Origin: UBA1425 sp051881715
GTDB lineage: Bacteria; Bacillota; Clostridia; Oscillospirales; Acutalibacteraceae
Assembly: GCA_051881715.1 (NCBI GenBank)
Contig: JBJEQK010000061.1
Span: 1 to 14,400, forward strand
Direction of reading: 5' to 3'
DNA length: 14,400 nt
Shown here in pieces: positions 1 to 6,500 of the stretch (its first letter is position 1; the number at the start of each line of letters is the position of its first letter). The position numbers were made by a program, and so were the translations under genes. The notes beneath the pieces are model-generated. The model was not told the origin of the DNA. It worked only from the letters and a program-made list of their open reading frames with translations, and did no database searches.

Positions 1-50
1 ACATCATTGTTTTGTGCAACTTTTTCTTTCGTTCTTAAGTTAATGACATT

Positions 51-181
51 GCCCTGCGAGGGAGGGTGGCGAGGCGTGAGCCTCGTCGGGAGGGTTTTTC
101 CTCCGAGTTTTGCTTTCTGTTTACGGCAGTGTTTGGAACCTCTCAGTCTGCTGCGCAGACAGCTCCCCTCGCAGGGGAGCC
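51..181. repeat. REP-like GC-rich hairpin block
   Basis: Three perfect small hairpins sit close together: CGAGGC/GCCTCG (70-75 with 80-85, GTGA loop), GTCTGC/GCAGAC (146-151 with 155-160, TGC loop) and GCTCCCC/GGGGAGC (162-168 with 174-180, TCGCA loop). In addition, CCCTGCGAGGG (52-62) is the reverse complement of CCCTCGCAGGG (166-176), so the block can also close on itself. From memory, short modules of this style are scattered between genes in many Oscillospiraceae genomes. I could not check copy number here. It may be a non-autonomous mobile repeat or a transcript-end structure. Confidence 0.55.
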
Positions 182-329
182 AAGCTGCCGATGACGTCGC
201 CCAAGCGCATACATGACAGTGCAGGAGAAACTGAAAACAGTAGCACTGCACCAATTCATGCCGCTCCTGCGTGCTTGAAGAAATCACTTTTTAGACAAGC
301 TGGCAGACTGGCGAGAAAGGATGCCCGAT

Positions 330-384
330 GCCGTTTTCTTCGGGCGATAGGCGTACAAGAGTACTCCGAGCCCGAAAAAACGGC
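330..384. repeat. Inverted repeat, 15-16 bp arms
   Basis: The left arm GCCGTTTTCTTCGGGC (330-345) pairs with the right arm GCCCGAAAAAACGGC (370-384), leaving one bulged or mismatched position. The loop is 24 bases. It is nested inside the larger inverted repeat 190-497 and lies directly beside the hairpin 391-429. Confidence 0.6.
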
Positions 385-390
385 AAGCAT

Positions 391-429
391 ACAAGCAGCG
401 GCACGGTTCGATGCCGTGTCGCTGCTTGT
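391..429. repeat. Strong 16-bp hairpin
   Basis: ACAAGCAGCGGCACGG (391-406) pairs with CCGTGTCGCTGCTTGT (414-429) with a single mismatch and a 7-base loop. On the minus strand a T-run follows about ten bases after the stem, too far for a classic intrinsic terminator. It is the most stable single hairpin seen in the intergenic region. Confidence 0.6.
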
Positions 430-508
430 GTTTCGCATGGTCTTCCGATGCCTATGTTTTTTCTACACTGTCGTGTATGCGCTCGGGCGCCTTTATCGAC
501 AGTCTGAC

Positions 509-528
509 CCGTGCAAAATTTTGCACGG
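509..528. repeat. Perfect 20-bp palindrome
   Basis: CCGTGCAAAA (509-518) is followed immediately by its exact reverse complement TTTTGCACGG (519-528). A loopless palindrome with an A/T centre is more like a dimeric protein-binding site or a recombination site than an RNA hairpin. It sits just outside the right arm of the 190-497 inverted repeat, between the short flanks GACAG (499-503) and CTGTC (545-549), which are complementary to each other. No promoter next to it could be identified. Confidence 0.5.
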
Positions 529-568
529 TCGGTTTATAGACGGTCTGTCAAAGATTTGTGACAAACGC

Positions 569-584
569 CTTCCCCCGAGGGAAG
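569..584. repeat. Short GC-rich hairpin (REP-like module)
   Basis: CTTCCC (569-574) pairs with GGGAAG (579-584) around a CCGA loop, followed by the purine-rich tract GCGGAGGGAAAA (592-603). It resembles the 51-181 block in style and may belong to the same class of intergenic repeats. Confidence 0.4.
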
Positions 585-600
585 CCTTGGTGCGGAGGGA

Positions 601-621
601 AAAGTAGGATAAAATCCTACC
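601..621 (-). terminator. Possible intrinsic terminator of the kinase gene
   Basis: Read on the minus strand, GTAGGAT, a TTT loop and ATCCTAC (plus positions 605-621) form a perfect 7-bp stem, followed at once by TTTT (601-604) and then CCC. It lies about 107 bases beyond the kinase stop codon in the direction of transcription. The stem is only moderately GC-rich and the T-run is short, so termination would be weak to moderate. Closer to the stop codon only a weak A/T stem is visible (GTTTTA/TAAAAC). Confidence 0.4.
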
Positions 622-727
622 CGAGAAAGAGATAGGATATTCTTGTGTTTGGATAAAGCGAACATCCTCTCGGCGTGCAATTTTCCGCGAGAAGCGCTGT
701 TTTATGGGTAAAACGGTTTTGTGTCCC

Positions 728-2701
728 TTATTCCTCGGCGGACTGGAACGTGAGATCCACCCGGAACAGGTCGCCGTCCGCCGTCACGGTCAGCGTACCG
801 CCCTGAATCTCCGTCAGGCTCTGGGCAATGGACAGCCCTAAGCCGTAGCCCTCGGTGTGGCGGGAGGTGTCGCCCCGGGAGAAGCGGTGCAGCAGCTCCT
901 CGCCGCTCTGGCGCAGACGGTCTTTGGAAATGTTCTTAAAGACGATCCGTACCCGATCCTCCTCTTGCAGTGCATCCACGTACACACGGGTGCCGCTCTG
1001 GGCATACTTGAGCATATTCTCAAACAGGTTTTCAAACACACGCCACAGCTTGTCGCCGTCGGCATGGATAGGCATTTCCGGCGCCGCATAGGTCGGCACG
1101 ATCTCTAACTGTGCCGCCTCCAGCCGGTCGGCAAATTCGGAAACGGTCTGCTCGATAAACATCACTGCGTCCAGCTGTTCCATCTGGGCAGAAATTTCAC
1201 CCGTCGTCAGCTTGGAGACCTCGATCAGGCTCTCCAGCAGTTTTTTCAGCTTGACGGACTGCTTTTTCAGAATCTGCATATACTCCGCCGATTCCTCGGC
1301 GTCTGCGCCGCTGTGCTCCAGAAGATCGACATAGTTGACGATGGAGGTCAGGGGCGTTTTGATGTCGTGGGAGATGTTGGTGATCAGCTCACTGCGCAGC
1401 TGATAGCTGCGGTTCTTTTCCTCCGCCGCCTCCATCATTTCGCCGCGGATCTTGTTGAGGTTGGCGTTGATCTGCCGGAAGTCGCCGAACATGATGTTGG
1501 ATTCCACATCAAAGGCGAAGTCCCCCTCCGCCAAATGCTCGCCGCTCTCCCGCAGACGATTGAGGTTGAGCGCCATCATGAAAAAGACCGGGATCAGGAT
1601 AAAGCGTCCCGCCGCCCAGAAGCAGACGTACCACACAAACTTGAAGTCGCTCAAAAGTCCCGTCTCGCTGGTATAGTACTGGTACAAAAAATACAGCAGT
1701 ACCACCAGCTCCGCCACCACGGCGATGCCCACCGTGAGCATGGCCTTGCCGATGAAGGGTACCTTGAAGTAGCCGTCGTTCTCCTTGCCGGACAGCTTGC
1801 GGATGCGGGCGATCAGGCGGAAGATCAGCGTGTTGCGGTAGACATGACCGCGCTTGATGCGTGCCGCCACGGACAGGTTGAACACCAGCGCCAGGACGGA
1901 CAGGAAGAAGGAAATGATCAGAATGATGGCGTTCCACAGGACGATGTTGGTGTTGCGCACATCGGCGATCGCCGTCAGGGCGACCAGCACGCCGAAAAAG
2001 CCAAAGACGAAAATCAGGATCAGGATCAAAAGATCCAGCGGGATGCGGTCGATGAAGTACTCCCGCTTCTCTCTGCCCTTTTCGTCCGTCACCTCCACAG
2101 CGCTCATCAGGGCGCCCATGATGCCCAGCGCTGCGATCAGAGAGAGCACAAACAGCCCGATCAGCGGAAAGCGTATGGCGATGGCCACACGAATCAGCGT
2201 GGAGACAAAGCGGTAGGAGTCGGAGGCAGGCAGACTGCGGCAGATGTAGAACTGCATGGTGGTGCGGGTCGGACTGCCCTGTATGTCGTAGTCCACGTTT
2301 TCGGCAAAGCGCTCGTAGATATACGCTTGCTCGTCCGTCTGCTGTGCGGACAGGTTCGTCAGCAGTGTCTGCCCGTCCTGCCCGCAGACGACAAAGCGGA
2401 TGTTCGTGGACTCGGGCGCATACCGCACGGTGTAGCTGTGCAGTTTGTTTTTCTGCGTGGCAGACAGGGACTGGGCAGGCTGTGCGTTTAAGGATGCGTA
2501 CTCAAAAATATGCTCGATATCCGCCTCGGACTTTACCCGAAACGCCTCCTGCAGAGCGTAGGTGTCCCGGTCGGATGCATAAAAGTGGTAGTCGTACATA
2601 CAGCTGATGCCCAGCGCGATCGCCACGGAGATCTCCATAAACAGCACGAACAGAAAGATCGCCGTCACCCGGTCGGTCAGGCTTTTCAGAGAAATCCTCA
2701 T
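728..2701 (-). CDS. Six-pass membrane sensor histidine kinase
   Basis: This 657-residue kinase should autophosphorylate and pass phosphate to the response regulator encoded just upstream. A first membrane segment (about 12-35) is followed by an extracytoplasmic region (36-165). Five more segments follow (about 170-200, 221-247, 252-280, 318-342, 354-378), then a HAMP-like linker. The HisKA box around LITNISHDIKTPLTS has H445 as the phosphoacceptor. The N box (FENLFENMLKYA) has N558 and N562, and the G2 box is GYGLGL (618-623). The G1 DxGxG motif is replaced by the KNISKDRL type (589-596) common in Firmicutes kinases. The start chosen is ATG at 2701, with AGAGGG seven bases upstream and a 2-base gap to the regulator stop. 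A TTG at 2707 would give a 4-base overlap. The ligand cannot be told from sequence. Confidence 0.92.
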   Translation of the reverse strand: MRISLKSLTDRVTAIFLFVLFMEISVAIALGISCMYDYHFYASDRDTYALQEAFRVKSEADIEHIFEYASLNAQPAQSLSATQKNKLHSYTVRYAPESTNIRFVVCGQDGQTLLTNLSAQQTDEQAYIYERFAENVDYDIQGSPTRTTMQFYICRSLPASDSYRFVSTLIRVAIAIRFPLIGLFVLSLIAALGIMGALMSAVEVTDEKGREKREYFIDRIPLDLLILILIFVFGFFGVLVALTAIADVRNTNIVLWNAIILIISFFLSVLALVFNLSVAARIKRGHVYRNTLIFRLIARIRKLSGKENDGYFKVPFIGKAMLTVGIAVVAELVVLLYFLYQYYTSETGLLSDFKFVWYVCFWAAGRFILIPVFFMMALNLNRLRESGEHLAEGDFAFDVESNIMFGDFRQINANLNKIRGEMMEAAEEKNRSYQLRSELITNISHDIKTPLTSIVNYVDLLEHSGADAEESAEYMQILKKQSVKLKKLLESLIEVSKLTTGEISAQMEQLDAVMFIEQTVSEFADRLEAAQLEIVPTYAAPEMPIHADGDKLWRVFENLFENMLKYAQSGTRVYVDALQEEDRVRIVFKNISKDRLRQSGEELLHRFSRGDTSRHTEGYGLGLSIAQSLTEIQGGTLTVTADGDLFRVDLTFQSAEE

Positions 2702-2703
2702 GG

Positions 2704-3402
2704 TCAATCCCTCTTATCCATTTTATAGCCGTGTCCCCAGACGGACAGAATATAGCGAGGCTCTGCGGGATTGATCTCCACCTTTTGCCGCAGATGGCGG
2801 ATATGCACCAGCACGGTGTTGTTTTCGCCGCCCAGTGGCTCATCCTTCCACACGTTTTGGTAGATCTCCTTGTGGGAGAGCACCTTGCCCTGATTGGTCA
2901 GGAACAGCTTGAGGATCTCGTACTCAATGGGTGTGAGCAGGATCGGATTGCCGTCCACCCGCACCTGCTTTCCAGCATCGTCCATCTCGATGCCGCCGCA
3001 GCGAAACACATTGTCCTTCGCCGCGCTCTCCGCACCCAGCACCACATAGCGGCGCAGCTGGCTTTTGACCCGTGCCATGACCTCCGCCGGGTCAAAGGGC
3101 TTGGTGATGTAGTCGTCTGCGCCGATATTCAGCCCCAGCACCTTGTTGGAAAATTCACTTTTCGCCGTCAGCAGAATCACGGGAACATTGCTTTTTTTGC
3201 GCAGTTCCACCAGTGCGGTGATCCCGTCCATTTCCGGCATCATCACATCCATCAGCACCAGCTGGATATCCTCCCGTTCGATCTTTTCCAGCACCTGCTT
3301 TCCGTTGTACGCTTCGACCACGTTGTAGCCCTCGCCCATGAGATAGACACGCAGTGCACGGACGATATTTTCATCGTCATCGCAAACCAATACCGTATGC
3401 AT
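2704..3402 (-). CDS. OmpR/PhoB-family response regulator
   Basis: This 232-residue two-domain DNA-binding regulator is the partner of the adjacent kinase. The receiver domain (1-118) has the acidic cluster D8/D9/D10, phosphoacceptor D52 in LVLMDVMMPEMDG, T79 and K101 in TKPF. The winged-helix domain (about 130-230) has the usual LLTPIEYEILKLFLTN start and the NTVLVHIRHLRQK recognition region, ending in SVWGHGYKM. The start at 3402 is set by GGGGAG six bases upstream and by the MHTVLVCDDDE opening typical of receivers. A 59-residue in-frame extension reads through the promoter and into the previous gene, so it is not real. It is cotranscribed with the kinase. A tandem repeat upstream suggests autoregulation. 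Confidence 0.95.
   Translation of the reverse strand: MHTVLVCDDDENIVRALRVYLMGEGYNVVEAYNGKQVLEKIEREDIQLVLMDVMMPEMDGITALVELRKKSNVPVILLTAKSEFSNKVLGLNIGADDYITKPFDPAEVMARVKSQLRRYVVLGAESAAKDNVFRCGGIEMDDAGKQVRVDGNPILLTPIEYEILKLFLTNQGKVLSHKEIYQNVWKDEPLGGENNTVLVHIRHLRQKVEINPAEPRYILSVWGHGYKMDKRD
2709..2714 (-). promoter_or_regulatory. Ribosome binding site of the kinase gene
   Basis: AGAGGG on the minus strand lies seven bases before the ATG at 2701. It is inside the last codons of the response regulator gene. This spacing favours the ATG over the TTG six bases further upstream. Confidence 0.6.
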
Positions 3403-3408
3403 CGTTTT

Positions 3409-3414
3409 CTCCCC
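3409..3414 (-). promoter_or_regulatory. Ribosome binding site of the response regulator gene
   Basis: GGGGAG on the minus strand is six bases before the ATG at 3402. It decides the start in favour of the short form, because the longer in-frame alternative has no such site. Confidence 0.7.
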
Positions 3415-3451
3415 TATCTGATAAAAATACACGGGTAAATACTGTATTGCT

Positions 3452-3481
3452 ATTATAATGGAAACGCAGGCGAAAAAGCAA
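3452..3481 (-). promoter_or_regulatory. Sigma-70-type promoter of the two-component operon
   Basis: On the minus strand TTGCTT (plus 3476-3481) and a perfect TATAAT (plus 3452-3457) are separated by 18 bases. The expected start of transcription is near 3445, about 43 bases before the response regulator ATG. The -35 box matches consensus only in part, as expected for an activated promoter, and the tandem repeat at 3500-3521 lies just upstream. Confidence 0.6.
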
Positions 3482-3499
3482 TGGAAAAACACATAATAT

Positions 3500-3521
3500 T
3501 TCCTTAAGAATTCCTTAAGAT
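3500..3521 (-). promoter_or_regulatory. Tandem 11-bp repeat, probable OmpR-type operator
   Basis: TTCCTTAAGAA (3500-3510) is followed directly by TTCCTTAAGAT (3511-3521), so ten of eleven bases repeat at exactly one helical turn. Adjacent direct repeats at this spacing are the usual target of OmpR/PhoB-family dimers. The centre is about 65 bases upstream of the predicted transcription start, fitting an activator site. The second repeat covers the stop codon of the dockerin gene. Binding by the neighbouring response regulator is inference. Confidence 0.5.
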
Positions 3522-6500
3522 TCGCCGCTGTACCCCTGCTGTCGAACCAACGCATAGAGCAGTGCCGCATCCAGGGCATTGACCCTGCCGTCCCCGTTCA
3601 TGTCCGCACGCCGGAGCTGTTCGGACGTCAGCGTACACAGGGCGTTGTGGCAGGCGTAGACCAGATCGGCGTCCGCCACGGTGACACTGCCGTCCCCGTC
3701 CACATCGCCCGCCGTGTACTGCGGCAGGATCTGCAAAGAGAGGGTCACCGTCGGTTCGGGGAAGGTCGTGCCCGCACCGTATGCACCGTCGTGATAAAGC
3801 ACATACGGCAAACGAAGCTGAAACTCCGTGTCGTCGGCGCACAGCGCCGCCTTGGACCAGGTGACGTAGTTCGTCACATCCCGCACGGTGCCGTTGGCAA
3901 AGGAAGCCGTCACCTGCATACCGCTTGGGTCAAACGTTTCGCTTTGCCTGTAGGTCAGCTTATTCGGCTGTGCCGTCACGGTAAGCTTTGTCGGCGCACT
4001 GCCCAGTGCGAAGAGATAACCGGCGTCATTTTTGAAGTAGATCGTCCCGTTTTCGTCCGCAATGGGACTGCAAACGGTGTACTGCGCATGGGCGCCGCAG
4101 GGCGTAAACAACGCCGGCGCCACCGCACAGGTGTAGGTCTTACCGTCCTGTACGTAGGTCTCCGTCACCGTTTCCTGCGCTTTCGTCTGTCCGGGCTTGT
4201 CCCGCAAGATGCGCAGCTTGCCCGGCAGACAGTTGTCGAAGAAATAGACATATACCGTGCCGTCTCCGCTGTCATACGCCGTGGTAAGCATGGCGCTGGA
4301 CTGGGGATAGCCCTGCACAGGCACCGTATAGGCGATCTCCATGCGTGCAAGGTCGATCACGGTGATGTTGTGTCCGCTGTAGTTGCCGAACTGGCTGCTG
4401 CCGGAAACGCCGATATAGGCTCTGCCGCCGCAAACGGTGGGCGTGGAGGTGCTCATGGCAGGCGATCCGTCCGTACTGCCGTTTTGCAAAGGCAGGCATT
4501 GCAGGGATTCCCTGTCCGCTGTGCCGTCTGCCGACACATGAATCTTGCCGAACCAGCCGCCCTTGGAGGTGAAATAACACGCATCCGTCTGCGAATCGTA
4601 CATCACGCCGCTGCGGATATCTCCCGGCTGGGGCATGGTCACGCTGTCGAGCAGAATGCCGGTGTGCGGGTCAATGGAGAGCAGCTGCGCATAGCCCTTG
4701 GTGGTTCCCGTCTCCCCGTCATCGGTGGTAACGAGCATAAAGTTATCCGTAACGTATGCGCCGGACCAGTAAAATCCTCCCGTGTGGGTATATGTCCAGC
4801 TCGGCAGCTTTTCCTCGTCCTGCCGTGTGGGGTCCTCGTCCGTGACGGAAAGACAGACATAGTTGGCATCCTGCGTCTCCCCCAGCCAAAAGCCGGTATA
4901 GATATAGCCGTCCGCATACGCGATGGGGGAATTTGGCTGTCCGCCCAGAGCGTCCCGATAGATCCACAGCGGCTCAAGGGTCTGCGCATGGAACGCCTGC
5001 ACCGTGCCGTCTGCCAGGGCAACAAACAGCATTCCCGCCGCATAGGTGGGCGTATTGATCGCAAAGCCGGATGCATGATCCATCTGCCCCGTTTGCAATA
5101 TTGCGCCGGATGCGGCATCCAGCTTGTACAGCGTGGTACCGGCGTAGGTGTACACACACCCATCCACCAAAATCGGACAGCCGCACGCTTGGGATTCCGT
5201 TCCGTCCCCCAGCTTTTGTGCCCAGTAGAGCACCGTCTCCTCGGCAGAAACGGGCGTTTTGGCGGCGGTCACTCCGTTGTTGTACGCATCCGCACGGAAG
5301 GACGGCCACTGTGCGTCAAGATCGGGCAGGGTGTCCGCTTCGGGCGCCTTTTCCAGTGCTACCGTAAACACACTGTCCGTCTGCGGTGCGGTAAAGGACA
5401 CTTTTTTGCCCACATATCCGCTGGCGGTCACGGTGTAGGTATACTGCTCCCCGGGGCAGACGGGGAAGCTGCCGTCCTGCAGGGCAACACTTTTTCCGTC
5501 CCTTTCGTACACCAGAAAAACGCAGGCGTTTTCCGGCGCCGTGCCGAAGCGAAGCCGCACCGTGGGTTGCCTTACGATATGGAGCGTATAAGTTTTTTCT
5601 TTTGCCAAGGGATCCTCATGATAAACGCAGATCTCTATGGTTTCCGTGTCCGTAGAAATGGTATGATTTTCGCCCATCGCATCCCCGTTGACCGTACAGA
5701 TGTAGTGCGCATCGGTGCACGCGGCAGACAGGGTGATCTGCGCCGCGGTTTCGGGAATGTGCAAGTCGTACGCCGTCACGTCTCTGTCAAAGGAAACCAC
5801 CGAGCCGTCCGCATCCCGAAGCGGTATTGTTTGCCCGTCCGCCAGAACTTCCAAAGCGGACAGGTGCAGTTCCCGCCGAAGCACGACGGTGTACTGCTGA
5901 TAGTACTGCGTCTCGCCCTCCCATCGAGACAGGCGCAGGCACACGGTCTGGGTACAGCCCGTACGGGCAAGGCAGAGCGCAAGATAGGTTGCCGCGCCCG
6001 TATCGCTGACGGGGTTTGCGATTTCCACCGTCTTTTCCCCGCCGTCGGCACTCTGCGCACGGTACAGAGCGCAGACGGTGTAGCCCTCTGCAGCGGTGGC
6101 CTGCGCATACAGCGCACCGGCGGTATCGGAGACGGTAAACGTGTAGCGGTGGTTCCCGGCGGTGAAGGGCTCGTCCGGGACGTATGCGCACCGCACAGCT
6201 GCGCCGGAACGGTCGTAAAGACGAAAATCAGACAGCGCATCCGTGCACAGGGGTTCCTTCGCCTGCACAACAGAGTCCTCGGTCAGTGTCAGCGGCACAA
6301 AAACGCCGTAAATATCGTCTTTCACGGCGGCATACTGATACCGCACACCCGGAATCACCCGATAGACCTGCGGCGAAACAGGGGTAAGCGTCTGCCCGTT
6401 CGCCGTTTGCAGCTGCACCTCGGCTCCCTGCGGGGACAGAAGAGTCAGATACACGCCGTCCTTTTTCTCCAGACAGATCGTATAGGTCTTCTCTTTTCCT

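Larger units (their letters stand above)
190..497. repeat. Long imperfect inverted repeat enclosing nested hairpins
   Basis: Bases 190-221 pair with 466-497: 27 of 32 positions match when one arm is reverse-complemented, and two of the five mismatches allow G-U pairing on one RNA strand. The enclosed 244 bases hold two further strong inverted repeats (330-384 and 391-429), giving a branched, cruciform-like fold. This is the architecture of a MITE-like element or a structured RNA. No transposase or target-site duplication is evident. Which strand, if any, is transcribed is unknown. Confidence 0.55.
1..727. other. Gene-free intergenic region rich in inverted repeats
   Basis: No open frame here looks like a protein. 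The longest one (110-607, plus strand) runs through several perfect hairpins, has no convincing ribosome site, and encodes a basic, low-complexity-like sequence with no recognisable motif. The region instead contains a REP-like GC-rich block, a long imperfect inverted repeat with nested hairpins, a perfect palindrome and a terminator-like hairpin, listed separately. It lies downstream of the kinase gene. What lies to its left is outside the window, so its role as a spacer, a mobile repeat or an RNA gene cannot be settled. Confidence 0.6.

Noticed and set aside
391..429. The strong hairpin as an intrinsic terminator
   Set aside because: No T-run directly follows the stem on either strand. The closest one on the minus strand is about ten bases away and belongs to the next inverted repeat.
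110..607. A 165-codon open frame in the intergenic region
   Set aside because: It runs across several perfect hairpins and the 20-bp palindrome, lacks a good ribosome site and shows no protein-like pattern.
1..727. A CRISPR array or tRNA gene in the repeat-rich spacer
   Set aside because: The repeats are inverted rather than regularly spaced direct repeats, and no cloverleaf with T-loop and anticodon arms could be found.
1313..2491. A 392-codon open frame on the plus strand, opposite the kinase gene
   Set aside because: It is antisense to a clear histidine kinase. Its Asp/Gln/His-rich composition is what the complement of membrane codons gives, and no domain is visible.
3403..3579. A 59-residue N-terminal extension of the response regulator
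   Set aside because: It would include the promoter, operator and the end of the dockerin gene. The start at 3402 has a strong ribosome site and gives a normal receiver domain.
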